NCBI GenBank assembly: GCA_950106755.1
Contig: OX467091.1
Location: forward strand, 17,129,538 to 17,193,537
From: Climacium dendroides
Taxonomy: Eukaryota > Streptophyta > Bryopsida > Hypnales > Climaciaceae
Direction of reading: 5' to 3'
Length of the DNA stretch: 64,000 nucleotides
Part shown: piece by piece, positions 12,418-23,463 of the stretch
Layout: the number at the start of each line of letters is the position of its first letter
Position numbering within the stretch: the stretch's first letter is position 1
Position numbers and translations under genes: made by a program
Notes under the pieces: model-generated
What the model was told of the DNA's origin: nothing
Database searches by the model: none
What the model saw: the letters and a program-made list of their open reading frames with translations, nothing else

Positions 12418-12861
12418 GAGCATCCCCACCCGTCCTATAACTTGGATGAACTGTTAAGAGGCGCCTCCAAAACAACCCCACTCGTCCTATAAAACGGATG
12501 GCCTCTTAGGAGGAGCAAGCCAAAAACGCTCTGCGATTGGCAAAACGACTTCAATTTGCAGGCCACCTTGCGGCTCCCAAAATAGGAAGCGACAAGAGGC
12601 ACAAAGGTTGGTGGAGGTTCGGGGCTCCTATTTTTTCACTCTGTTTTTGTAGTTTTCACCGTGGCAATTATTGTCCGCATCGCAACTTTGCTATCTCTAT
12701 TTACTCCCAGTAATTGATGTAAGTCGTTAGATTGGGGGTATGGCCTCTTAAGAGGCCATGGGTGGGACAAGCCTGGTAGCCTGGCTGCCAAACCCGACCA
12801 AGCCCCCATCTTCACAAGTCAAGGCTGCTTGCATTTTGCAGGATGGGTAGCCTTGCTCTAA
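12415..12861 (+). mobile_element. TTAGAGCATCC-group MITE, copy 1, with empty TTAA site
   Basis: It starts TAAGAGCATCCCCACCCGTC and ends with a TGCAGGATGGGTAGCCTTG-CTCTAA block, an imperfect inverted repeat of about 25-30 bp. Copies 1 and 2 lie side by side in the same orientation, sharing the junction CTCTAAGAGCATCC, and share GCCAAAAACGCTCTGCGA-like and GCCATGGGTGGGACAAGCC-like blocks. The palindrome GGCCTCTTAAGAGGCC at 12742-12757 is uninterrupted here but split by an insertion in copy 2. It is GC-rich relative to the window. Confidence 0.85.
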
Positions 12862-13358
12862 GAGCATCCCTACTTGTCCTATAAAACAGATGCCCTCTTA
12901 AGAGGAGTAAGCCGAAAACGCTCTGCGACTGGCAAAACAGGAAGTGATAAGAGGCGTAAAGGATGGCGGATGTTTGGGGTTCACTCTGATTCGTCAGGCT
13001 GAGGGGGTATGTGAGTCGTTAGGCTGAGGGGGTATGACCTCTTAACCCTTGAATTCAAGTAGACCCCACCGATTAAAAAATAAGATTCAAGAGACATGAC
13101 CGTTTAGATTGGAAGAGAGGTAGGGAGGGCATCTTTGGAGAAATTTGTGGAAGTTTTCACCATACAGCCTAGGACATTATGATGGTCAAATGTCTCATAG
13201 TAGGAGGCCGCATTTGGGGCGCTGGAGCGCTCAGGGATTAAGAGGCCATGGGTGAGGCAAGCCTGGTAGCTTGTTTGCCTGGCTGCCAAACCCGACCAAG
13301 CCCCCATTTTGGGAGTTGAGGCCGCCTGCATTTTGCAGGGCGGGTGGCCTTGCTCTAA
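12859..13358 (+). mobile_element. TTAGAGCATCC-group MITE, copy 2, interrupted
   Basis: It starts TAAGAGCATCCCTACTTGTC and ends GGTGGCCTTGCTCTAA. Without the 200-bp nested element it would be about 300 bp; it has lost a block present in copy 1 (roughly 12545-12690). The inserted element sits exactly at the TTAA in the middle of the internal palindrome. A short internal duplication (GTCGTTAGGCTGAGGGGGTA-like, at about 12990-13035) is also present. Confidence 0.84.
13042..13241 (-). mobile_element. Short TTAA-group MITE nested in copy 2 (200 bp)
   Basis: It is bounded by TTAA on both sides: left TTAACCCTTGAATTC, right GGAGCGCTCAGGGATTAA. Reverse-strand blocks (CCTGAGCG, GCCTCCTAC, TTTGACCATCATAAT) match the TGAGCG family at 12169-12417 and 62664-62912. 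The flanks read CCTC-TTAA and TTAA-GAGGCC, while the homologous host element 300 bp upstream has an uninterrupted CCTCTTAAGAGGCC. This is direct evidence for insertion at TTAA with TTAA duplication. Confidence 0.9.
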
Positions 13359-14060
13359 ACGCCCCAAGTATAAACCAGCCCTCAATCCGCCCCAGTCCCA
13401 GTATACAGTGTGCAGTGAGCGTCTCCTTCCAGGGCTCAAGCTAGCCCCGTCTGTCTGCCTGCCTGTGTGTTCCGTTGAAGCTGCAGGTATTTACTACTGA
13501 GGTCCGTCCGTCCGTCCACCCGGCATCCATTCCGGCTTTTCTCCTTGTCGGGCGCAGCCCTCCACACACACACTCGGAATCATTGGGGACGGCACTGGGA
13601 CCCCGCCACCCACCCCGGCCGGCAACACTCACCCTTCCGGCTACTGGACCAGCCGATCCCACCCTCATTATTAAGCAAGCAAGCTTCTGCTCCCTTCCAA
13701 GGCACATCTCCAGTGATAAAGGGCCCTGCAAAAAACAAACAAAACAAAAAACAGGGAGCATCCCCACCGAGGGGCTCCCTGTTCAGTCCGGGGGCTCCCT
13801 TCATTGGAGTTCTGTTGCAAGGTCCCCCCCCACATACACCCCTGTATGCCCAGACCTAAGAGCCGGTTGCCATTGGGAGGTCGGAGGTAGAGGCCCATCA
13901 AGGTTGACCACGGGCAACGGGAAGAATAAAATCTGAAATCTAAATGGTGCGTATAGTTTCATAAGCAAGCTCCGATTGGGGGTCCGGAAGGTAGAGGAAT
14001 GTTCTTGACTTTTTGCACAGTTGGCGGTCCAAGACCCCTCTAGCCTAACCCCACAATGGC
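13359..14060. other. GC-rich island, no recognised gene
   Basis: Base composition changes sharply to GC-rich, with short runs such as four CCGT repeats near 13505-13517 and CACACACAC near 13563. Several overlapping open frames exist on both strands (the longest has 153 codons at 13475-13936), as GC-rich DNA lacking stop codons would give. The plus-strand translation is proline- and serine-rich and matches no family I recognise. It could be a regulatory island, a first exon with untranslated leader, or an unrelated insertion. Confidence 0.5.
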
Positions 14061-14564
14061 ATTGATTTGCTTGAGCGTGTTGCTTGAACGTAGGTTTGCT
14101 AAGTCTAGAGTTTGGGGACCAAAAAGGAAATGAAGTTTTAGAGATCATCCTTAAAAAATAATTCAAAAGAGGTAGCTTTCTATTTAATGTTTAGAAAAGT
14201 ATGGTACCTATGACCATGGAATTATGTCTAGGTAACCTATAATTGTAGAAGATAACTTGAATTGTCAAATTCAAAAAGTTTCAAAGTTTTCAAGTGAATT
14301 ATTCAAACATGATCAAATATGGGAGAGACATGGTGGGATCAAAAGTATGGTACCTATAACCGTGGAAAATGATGCATTGTACCTTTGTATCCTCTTGATT
14401 GCACTGTACCTTTGTATCGTTTGAACTTGTCAATCCATAATGTGAAATCTATGGAGATTTTGATGAATTTCTCAATATCCCAACCTCTGTCCATCAAGAA
14501 TGGGGGGTGAGGATTTTATTTGATTATTCACACAATGTACCCTAATGACCTATTTTTGTGTTCC

Positions 14565-15490
14565 TTAACCCCCTAAAGTTTCTTGACTATGTTTTCACCA
14601 AAACCACTCCAAAACTGCCATTTTTAGTACAAGCACCAAATTTTAGGAAAAAAAAACATTTTCGGACACATGTAACTATAGGATCTTATAGTACACTGGT
14701 TTGGAAAGATGTGGAAAAAATTTCAGAAATTTCCACCACATGGATTGTAGGATATTTGCATTTGAATTGACAAAAATTCTTTTTTGGCCTTGGCAAAAAT
14801 AGGTAGCTATACTTCACAAGGTCACATTTGTATGAAAAAAGTCCATGTTGGTGGTGCTTTTTTGAACTTATTATCAAGGCAAGTTGGCTACATGTTTGAA
14901 AATTTCAAATCATTTGGAATTTTACAGCATATAGGAAAAAATAGTAAATAAAAAAATAGATAATGATTCAAAATATTAAATTGTTGAAAATTTAGTTATG
15001 GAATTGAAAAATGACAATCCTAGCGGTTGTAATGTTGTAATAAACAATCTTCATCCTATGATTTTATGTTTTTTCACACAATATGGAAAATTGAGTTAAA
15101 TAAAGGACTTCAAAATTTTGAGTTTTAGAGTAGAGAATCCATAACTCTTTGCAAAGTAAAACTCCTCGTAACTTTCCTCTCATTAATCAAAATGGAATGA
15201 TTCAAAGCTTTTCACATATATACAAATCTAGAGAACCAATTTTAAATTTATTTTTTTTTGTGAAAAAAGTGATTTTTCCTAATTTGTCTAGATTGCCCAA
15301 TTAAGAAAAAAACTACATATCACACAATAAATTTTTAACCACATAGTCAAAAGTTATTAAAATTGTTTGGCTTCAAAGTTGCTTCTTGTCCTCAAGTTTT
15401 GTGAAAAATTCAATTAAAGACTCCATTTGTAGCAAGCTATCCAAAATTACTATGTTGTCAAAAAATGTAGCTTGGTCCTTTAGGGGTTAA
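14565..15490 (+). mobile_element. Long TTAA-group element, 926 bp
   Basis: It starts TTAACCCCCTAAAG and ends GTCCTTTAGGGGTTAA, both with TTAA. From the left it carries CAAAACTGCCATTTTTAGTAC, a TTATAGTACACTGG block, GTGGAAAAAATTTCAGAAAT, a long AT-rich middle, the CTCATTAATCAAAATGGAAT block with CAAAGCTTTTCA, then a right end related to 29950-30108. Several short open frames occur, none conserved in other copies. This is the longest fairly complete member. Confidence 0.88.
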
Positions 15491-15718
15491 AGGATCATTA
15501 TCTCTATTATAATCTTGTAATTGCTAGATTTTGTTTTTATTCAATCTAAAATTTTAAGATGATGTACTTGAATAAGGTAACTAAAATATCTTATAATTAA
15601 AAATTGCTTTTAAAAAGAATATTTTGGAGTACTTTGGGGCCTCTAGATATCTCAATATATTAGGGATTAATAGCTTGGTTTTTACTATCAAATTATTGTA
15701 GGACTTAAAACCAATAGT

Positions 15719-15759
15719 GCTAATATGTGAGTATGAAAATACAAGTATGTAAACTTTGA

Positions 15760-15794
<35 letters not shown>

Positions 15795-15970
15795 TAGATA
15801 CACTACAATTGTTGAAGGTGTTTATAATGTAAACACCTATAATTTAGGTACCTATATCATAGTTACATCATAGTTATACATAATTATGAAAGGATTCTAT
15901 ACACCAATAATGTAGGTGTATACACTTCTAGGTTCATGTACTCATAATTCAAGGCTCACATAATAGCAAC
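15719..15970 (+). mobile_element. GCTAGCATGTGAG-ended element, copy 1, with AT microsatellite
   Basis: Left end GCTAATATGTGAGTATG and right end GCTCACATAATAGC form an imperfect inverted repeat. The interior holds TAGGTACCTATA-like palindromes as in the two copies at 35339-35690 and 39607-39865, plus a (TA)n run at about 15762-15790. It lies 229 bp downstream of the long TTAA element. Non-coding. Confidence 0.7.
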
Positions 15971-16051
15971 CCTTCTCCCTCCCATTTGTGTCAATCACCC
16001 CTCCAATTACCACAATCTTCACAACCCTTTAGCATCATGACAATCATCACT

Positions 16052-16308
16052 TGAGGGAGGGCCACGGAGGATTGACCCATATATTGCCTTGTATTTTATC
16101 CTTGTTAAAACATTGAAAATTTTCATCTTTTGCCTATGATAAAATTTGCAAATTCTAAATTCATATTTGCAATCAGAGATTCCAAATTAGCTAGCAACCA
16201 TGATGAAATACAAAATTTTAATAATACAAAGTAGAGGGAAGTTTTTACATTTTTCCTTTGACAAAGCATCATATGGATCAATCCTCCTTGGCCTTTAGGG
16301 AGGGGACA
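16052..16308 (+). mobile_element. Inverted-repeat element, about 257 bp, single copy
   Basis: Left arm GAGGGAGGGCCACGGAGGAT, then TGACCCATAT, is mirrored by the right arm ATATGGATCAATCCTCCTTG, then GCC and a short AGGGAGGGG terminus. Arms of about 30 bp at both edges of an AT-rich interior suggest a small terminal-inverted-repeat element. I saw no second copy in the window, so its mobility is inferred only from structure. Confidence 0.62.
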
Positions 16309-16506
16309 CATCAAAATGTGGTTTAGCATGGGTCCACTGACAACCTAACTAATTTTGTCCAAACAAACTTTGAAAAGCCATAGAAATTTCATTTCTTGTT
16401 AGAATATCTCGATTCTACTTCCAAATGGCTTCTCTCAAACTTCTCCATTCCCTCTCAAATACATAAATAGCTTCTCCAGGGTACCTAAGATAGCAAATCT
16501 ACTTGG

Positions 16507-16888
16507 TAAGGTAGCTAACCCATTTCCAACCACTTAAGCAATTACGCGCATTTGAAGCGCAATTTTTTTGAGTGCGGAATTTTTCCCTGTGTACAGAAAT
16601 AGAGTTTGAAAGGACCGTGTATTCTTCCAAATTTTCATTATACAAAAACATAATTACTATGAAATTTTTAGTGAAAGATTCTCTTCGACCCATAATGCTG
16701 ATATCGACCTTTCTGTTTCTAACCATAGGCTGATTGCAAAATCGACCAAGGGCTGGTTGCAAAATCGATAGCCTTACAGCCAATCATAATGTGCTACAAT
16801 TGCTCCTCGAACTCTGCCACAACTTCACAGAAAGAAACCAGCCTATAGATTGGAAACGGGGTGATGGTTGGAAATGGGTCCACTACTA
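16507..16888 (+). mobile_element. TAAGGTAG-group MITE, 'CCAACCCATTTCCA' family, copy 1
   Basis: It starts TAAGGTAGCTAACCCATTTC, then CAACCACTTAAGCAA, and ends around GGTTGGAAATGGGTCCACTA. The interior matches 28743-29124 (CAGAAATAGAGTTT, CATAATTACTATGAA, GGTTGCAAAATC blocks) and the reverse strand of 57200-57490. In this copy GATTGCAAAATCGACCAAGG is followed by a near duplicate, GGTTGCAAAATCG. The right end is decayed and approximate. Confidence 0.8.
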
Positions 16889-17159
16889 CAATAATAGGCA
16901 TGTTTACTTTAACCCAACCCATGTTTCTTGGTCTTTGACTCGGCCTCCTGGTGTGTGCATTTCCAGGGAATGAGGGATAACATTGTCCCCACTCCCTACC
17001 CCAACAATTCTTTTCTTTCTTTTCTTTTTTCTTTTCTACACTAGTAAAGGGAACCTCCAACCAAAAAAAAATTCTAAAAAAAAATTCTAAAATTTTTTTA
17101 TCTTCTTTTCTTTTTCCATTGCATGCTCCCCAACGCACCACCGTATTGGAATACTTTGA

Positions 17160-17545
17160 ACATCATGTAATCTGGGATTTTTTTCCTCCTCCACATCGAG
17201 TAAAGCACGTGCGCACGCTCGCTCTGTAGAGTCCGGTCGGGTCGGGTCGGGTCACCCATGCATTGAGTTTACCTTTTTCTCTTGTATGATGACCATTGGT
17301 TAAAACCGAGGCCGGCCTAGAGCAACCAAACTTGACTCCAGGCACGGGCGAGCCCCAAACAGATGCTCTGAATTCCTCCCTGTCGTCACGCAACACCAGG
17401 GGAGGGAGGGACCTGTCCGTACAAAGGGATATTTTTTTTCCAACTCGGGAGAAGAAAAGGGCTACGAAAAAAAATCGTCGAGACTTCGGACCCCCCGGAA
17501 ATTCAGCGAAGAAGTGGTGGCTCTTTATTTTGGCGTAACAAAAAA
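17160..17545. other. GC-rich island with GGGTC repeats, no recognised gene
   Basis: A GC-rich, CpG-containing block includes three GGTCG units at 17234-17250 and blocks of GGGA and CCCC. It ends in a purine run of AAAAAAAGAGAGAGAGAG at about 17541-17561. Open frames on both strands (17163-17570 minus, 17296-17538 plus) have no recognisable domain. It could be a promoter-proximal island of a gene I cannot resolve, but nothing downstream supports an exon. Confidence 0.42.
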
Positions 17546-17613
17546 AAGAGAGAGAGAGAGAGAATCTCAATGAACTTTTTGGAATTCCAAATGAGGAAAA
17601 GAAAAAAGGTGGT

Positions 17614-17975
17614 TACGGAGCACCGAAATAGACTATGAGGGTACTCTCCTTCCATCATGAAATGATTGTCCACAATTTTATTGGTATTCTAATGAGCCAA
17701 TTTCATTGACCGTATTGTTGTGGAAAAAATATAATCAAGGAAAGGTTCCCAATTTTATATACCTGGAATCAGTGAAGAACGTTGCATGTGTTCATGGCAA
17801 GTGAAATAAAATTAGCCACAAGGAAGTGTTTTTTTGGTCTACTCAAAACAAACTTGAAAAACAAGAACGTGGTGTTGAAAGTGGACAATCATTTTGGGAA
17901 GGAAGGGGGACCATGTAGGTATCGACTAGTGGTGCTTGTTGATGTGCCTTTGGAGTTGTTCTTTGGTGCTCCGTA
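17614..17975 (+). mobile_element. TACGGAGCACC-ended element, tentative
   Basis: The sequences TACGGAGCACCGAAA at 17614 and TTTGGTGCTCCGTA at 17962-17975 are inverted copies, with 13 of 15 positions readable as paired. The 362-bp interior is AT-rich with one GGAAGGGGGACC patch. The size fits the other MITE-like units here, but the terminal repeat is short and no second copy was seen. Confidence 0.5.
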
Positions 17976-18135
17976 GGCTCTTTTCTACTACAAAAATTAA
18001 TTCAATCAATAGTGCACCCCTAATTTGTACTAATTTGGGAATTATGCAAAATTTATAAGGCATACTGATTTGGAAGCTCATAGTATTTTAGGAACAAATT
18101 GTCTAAAACTATTATTATGTAGGGATCAATAGATT

Positions 18136-18982
18136 TTAACCCTTGAAGGCCCATACAACAATTTTATGAACATTGTCCAACCTAAAGCAATGTTTTTAGA
18201 TGGATTTTTTTTTTTTTCAATTTTAACTTTTTTGTACCAAAAACTAGAAAGTTTTTTCTTTAAATTTTGACATTCAAAACTAAAATCTTTATGGTAAAAA
18301 AAATTATTAAAAAATTATTAAAATGAACACTATTTTTAAAATGTTGTAAATTTACTATTCAGAAGAAGTATAGATAATCCGAAAGTTCATTTTACGCCAT
18401 TTTCAGAAAACCATTGGAATTGCAATATAAAAAAAAACAGATGCTAAATATAGATATTACATTTTTATAAAAAAATATAAGTTAAAACTTATTTGGAAAA
18501 TATATATAAATAATTTTGAAACTTTGATTGTACAAATGTTTTCTACTTTTGAATGTTGAACTTTGTTTTTTTAATGCAAACTTCAAAGAAGTTATGAAAT
18601 TCATAATTTATAACATATTTGTGTTGTTCCAAACCCTTGCACCTTTACAAGTTCACTCCTAGAGTAAGGTTCTCACACTATACATGGCTCTTTTTTTACA
18701 ATTGCATTCAATATCTTATTATTGACAAACTCACCAAATTTAAAAGTAGAAGAAATTTTTTGCACATGCTACCTAAAACTTTTTGTCTTGCCCAAAAACT
18801 TCTAGATAGAATAATGTTTTATTCAGGCATCCAATCAAAATAAAATTATATTCTTATAGGTGGGGGTTACATGTTCCCACCTTGTATCAAAATTTCAAAA
18901 GATCCATTTAAATTTGACTTTGTAGCAACCTTCCTAAATTTTTAATTAATTGTTCAATAATAGCTTTGTATTTAGGGGCTAA
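18136..18982 (+). mobile_element. Long TTAA-group element, 847 bp
   Basis: It starts TTAACCCTTGAAGGCCC and ends TATTTAGGGGCTAA. The right half aligns with 33490-33813 in order: CTCCTAGAGT, ACTATACATGGCT, the AAAAGTAGAAGAAA-like block, TTCAGGCATCCAATC, ATTATATTC, CCACCTTGTATC and CTTTGTAGCAACCT. The left half resembles 19700-19980. The last TTAA has one change (CTAA). No conserved open frame. Confidence 0.82.
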
Positions 18983-19467
18983 ATCAATCAAATGTGATCA
19001 ATTTTGTTTTCATATCATCTTAAGAAGTGCAATTTTCATTCAATTTCCATCAAATGTATACAAACTTCATCCAAGTTTCTTCAATTTGCATCTTAAATCG
19101 TTGAAATCTTTATACTAGCTAGATCACATTCATTCAACATTCATCCCAATTAATATGTGTAGCCCTTACACAATAAACTTGCATAGTGAAATAAATAAAT
19201 TCTGAACCAAAAAATATCTCCATACGACTCAATGAAAAGTGCCATAATTTTGCTACATGCAAATGAGACCTTATGTTCCTTTAGAAGTCAACAAAACAAA
19301 GTTTAAAGTACTTTACATCTCGTTTTATGAGTAGTGTTATCTTGCAAAAAATCCGATTTGATTGGGTCATTGTTCACATCAACGCTATTTGGTAAGTTCT
19401 ATTGATCTTGTGTGGTGGTTGATGTGGCAATTGATAAAAGTTTACTTTTAGTACAATACCCTCCTCT

Positions 19468-20012
19468 TTAACCCTTAAGCGCTCAAATTACCATTTTTTG
19501 GTCGCTATTTGACTTCGGGCAAAAAAACCTTTATTTCAAAAAATTTATTTATTTTTATTTTTAAAGTTTGGACTATCTTTCAATATTTTTATGCAAGACT
19601 AAGATCACTGTAGTCAAACAAAAATTATAAGAGAAATAGCACAAAGTGTTTAGAATTGGCCTAGTGTTGATTAACTTACTATCTAGGAAAAGTATTGGTG
19701 TTCACATTACTAAATCTTATGCATTTTTTTTACAAATCAATAAAAACTATAATTTTGACCAATAAAAAAAATTCAAATGCTAAAGATAGAAATTGTATTT
19801 TTGGTGAATTTTTGAAGATATATCTTCAAAATTCATTTGAAGAGAAACAAAAAATAGTTTTAAAATTTTGACCATATGGAGATTTTCTATTTTTCATGCT
19901 TCACATTATCTTCTTTGATGTGAACTTCAAAAAAGTTTTAAGACTTATATTTTATAATGCATTTATGTTTTGTCCAAACCCCTTGGGCTTTTAGGGGCTT
20001 GTTTAGGGAATA
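19468..20012 (+). mobile_element. Long TTAA-group element, right end uncertain
   Basis: It starts TTAACCCTTAAGCGCTC. Its interior shares with 18420-18650 the CAAATGCTAAAGATAGA-like block and the order GTGAACTTCAAAAAAGTTTT, ATTTTATAATGCATTTATGT and GTCCAAACCCCTTG. The right end is ambiguous: TTTTAGGGGCTTGTTTAGGG at 19990-20008 offers two decayed candidates. Non-coding. Confidence 0.68.
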
Positions 20013-20379
20013 ACTACAAAATATCATGAGCTATTTAAGTACTTCTAAATCTTAGGAAATAAAATATTTTATGGACATTAGATCAATTTTACCAAAGGTG
20101 TCTAAATTTTTGCCACTCCATAAAGCTCCACCACCTCCAAAAAAAATTTGTACTTTATGGTTTAATTGTTGCTCACTATTGACCTTCACCTCTCTGGTCT
20201 TCAAAGGTATTGCCATCCACTCAACAATTGCACAATCCGCAAACACCCAAGAGTATAGTATATGGGTTCAAAATTCAATGAATGATCAATTAGTCTATCT
20301 CATTATGACTAAAGTTACTTTTTAAATAGAAATAACTTATGGACTCAATTCTCATGGAAAATATAACTAGAACAACCCA

Positions 20380-21345
20380 TTGGTTTCAAGTAAAGGATTC
20401 ACTCACTTATCAAATTTTTAATTTCCGTCCGTTACATATGAATACAACATTACAATTATACAGTCCTTGTTTTACAAAAAGAAGTGCGCTTTTAGCGAGG
20501 GTAAACATGACATATAGCTTAAAGCATTACAATATCCATTCCTTATTGCATTTGCTTAAAGTATGGCTTACGTAGTTCGCTTAAGTGTCACTCTTCATTC
20601 ATTCAACAAACTATTGTTAGTACTTTGGTATTATTTGTCGAACACATGTCTCTACATTCGCTTAAAGCGTTACTATACTAAATTGCTTAAAGCCAATCTA
20701 TCTAAACAATCCAACTATAAACATTTTATCAATTCACCAACAATTACACAATTGCTTTAAGTTTCACAACTTAGAACTCAATTACTCAATTTCAAAATAC
20801 ATTCACAAGTTTTCAAACTACCCAATCATTGGGATTTCTATACACAACCATTCATAGTCTCAACACTTACACAATACACATTCTCAGATAATTAATATCC
20901 AACTTTAAGCCACAATTCAAATTCTAACTATAATGCTTAGAGTTTATTCACAAAACATTATACTTGCTTCAAGCATACACCACACATAAGACTACTTAAA
21001 GTACCTTCAACATATATACACTTAAAGCGCTCTCAAATGGTTACAACCATACAATGAAATTTATTATAAACACATGCTTCAAGCTACAATCTTCACTCAT
21101 AACATATATTTCCAAACTTTAACAAGATCACACATTGTTCCAAGATTATCCACATAAACAAAATGATTCAATCAAACACTCACACACAAATAACTACTTT
21201 AAGTACAAGAAAACAACAATTCCTAGCACAAGAAATTCCACACAACATACAAATAATGCCCATTCACTAGGACTTGAACTTCAAATGAAACACAAACAAT
21301 GTTGCCCTATCACTAAGACTTATACACGCTTCAAAATGTATGCTT
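20380..21345. other. G-depleted, strand-asymmetric region with GCTTAAAGC-like motifs
   Basis: For nearly 1 kb the plus strand is dominated by A, C and T, with very few G. Short words of the type GCTTAAAG, CTTAAAGT, GCTTCAAG and TTTAAGC recur many times (for example near 20543, 20670, 20684, 21018, 21080 and 21198) without a fixed period. The reduced G lowers stop codons in some plus frames, giving 60-80-codon frames of no recognisable family. It may be a degraded repeat or a transcription- or replication-linked strand asymmetry. I cannot name it. Confidence 0.5.
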
Positions 21346-21455
21346 AAAACTTTTATTACACAAAGATTATCAATAAAATTACAAAAGTGTTTTAAAACTC
21401 ACACACAGATTGGAAGAGGATAGAGAAAAATGAAAAGGGAAAAACTACTTAATCG

Positions 21456-21705
21456 CCACATCACAAAGTTTAGACCCTACGATTTGTCAACAATTGTCAT
21501 GTGGTTATTGTTGTTTCATGGGTTTGCACTTTTATTACAATTTATGGCATCATTATGATGCATTACTTCACATCATTACAATGCAATTACAAGTAATGCA
21601 TTGTAATGATACAATAAATTGTAATTAACGTGTAAACTCATGAAACAATGATAACTACATGATAACTATTGACAAACTGTAAGGCCTAAACTTTGTGATG
21701 CACAA
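21456..21705. mobile_element. Foldback element, arms about 120 bp
   Basis: The left half, from CACATCACAAAGTTTAGACC to GATGCATTAC, pairs with the right half ending CTAAACTTTGTGATGCACAA. Intermediate arm blocks also pair: TGTTGTTTCATGGGTTT with AAACTCATGAAACAATGA, and ATTACAATTTATGGCATCAT with ATGATACAATAAATTGTAAT. Only a few tens of bases around 21575 remain unpaired. A transcript would fold into one long hairpin. There is no coding frame and no second copy in the window. Confidence 0.85.
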
Positions 21706-22651
21706 CCTAAGCATCCTTCCAAATTCACATCATTTTAACTGTTAAGAACTCAACAATTGCACACTTTTAGGATCCCACAATAATTTCTCAAATCAATTAA
21801 CATTTAAGCTCCTATCACTATGTAATTCTAAAACCAAGTGCAATATAAATCCTATTTACACATCAAAACAAAAATAAATAAAACTTTATTTACAAATTTT
21901 CACACTCACAATTACCATTGCTCCCTCCCTAAAGGTGAAAGTATTAGACATTTTCATATACTTTATATTCATTTCTTCATAAAATGGGATAGGTAATAGA
22001 ATTGCCAATGTTGAAATACACTTCTACAAAATAAACCCTCCTTACCATATATAAAATTTAAAAACTTGAAAAAAATTACCATCCCAAAGTGTTGCATGAA
22101 GATAAAAAAAAAAATCAAACAATTGTACCAGTCATTTGCAATTAAGTTAATCCCTCGAGGACTTGATCTATTGTAAAATGGTCAAATATAATGTTTAAGC
22201 TAAATTTAGTTTTTTAAACTATATTCAAATACCAATCTTACATTTTTAGTACGTAATATTATTGATTTTCTATCTTACTAAAAAAATTGTTTAACAAGAA
22301 GTTGCAATAGTTATAAATTTTGTACCAAAAATGAAAATAAATTTATAAATATAGAAAAAATAACTCAATTAATTTGATTTTTTTCAAAATATACAAATAG
22401 CAATGGAGATTGGTGTGAATATTTTTTAGTTAATTATTTTACATTTTATATCCAAAACATCTTGCCAATGACCTTTAAGTCAAATGCCACCACTATAGCT
22501 ATAAGATGGGGTTGGCATATCGATGATGAATAATTAATTAAAGTTCAAAAAGTACATGTGGTACTTTAGAATTTAATTTTTAAAAATAATATTAAATCAT
22601 ACTACTAAAATCATAACTCCCTCTATAATATCACAAATGCTACCATGAATA

Positions 22652-23463
22652 CTAGGGACTCGTACTTGCTATGCTACACATTCATTGTATCACATATTAG
22701 TAAAATTTTGATATATTTGAATAGAATGTATGATAATGATTTCAATAAGTCCTTAAAATAATTATTTTAAATATTTTGTAAAGATATTTTCAATCATGCA
22801 TATATAGAAATCATATTTTTACACAATATGATATTACAAAAATAGAGTAGCAGTTTGCAATCACTTCTATAGTATCACTTTTTACAAAGGGTGATATTAT
22901 AGAAATAATATAGTTGTTGCAATTAAGGTGATGTTAAAGAGGATCCATAGGATGATATTATAGAGGTAGCAAATCCATTGCTTCTCTTGGCTTTATACTT
23001 TTTTGCACTTCTATGATTTTGTGCTTTTGTGAGCTTTGAGCTTTCATGATTTCAATTTTCTATTGCTACTACCAAATGGTTTTGAGAAATTTATTCAATT
23101 GAAGCAATTTTGGATTCCACAACAATTAAGTTGTTCACAAAGTTTTTGAGATTTATAAGTTTTTCTTTTCAATTCTTCAATTTGGATTAGCATTTTTTGT
23201 AACAATAGAGTCAAATTTCTAATGCATTCTAATATATGTGTATCTTTTATAGTATTGACCATTGCATATGTTTCATTCATCATTCAATAAATTTCTATTG
23301 TACATTTCAATATATGCTTACTTATAAAAAAAATTATACAAAGATTTTAGTCATTTTTATTTGAAGATTTATTGTAATTTTTGTTCTGCATTCTATCTAA
23401 TACATAAAAATTCTTATAAAATTCTAATGATGAATGTGTAGCATAGCAAACGCCAACCGCTAG
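22652..23463. mobile_element. Terminal-inverted-repeat element, 812 bp, CTAG edges
   Basis: Left end CTAGGGACTCGTACTTGCTA, then TGCTACACATTCAT, is mirrored by the right end ATGAATGTGTAGCATAGCAA, then ACGCCAACCGCTAG. Similarity continues about 75 bp inward with mismatches (AGTAAAATTTTGATAT against ATAAAAATTCTTAT on the other strand). The outermost CTAG at both sides may contain a TA target duplication. The interior is AT-rich and includes a minus-strand 62-codon frame (23095-23283) with no recognised domain. Confidence 0.75.

Noticed and set aside
13475..13936. 153-codon plus-strand frame as a possible gene
   Set aside because: It lies in a GC-rich island where all frames lack stops; overlapping frames of 104, 108 and 76 codons exist on both strands, and the product is low-complexity Pro/Ser-rich without a family match.
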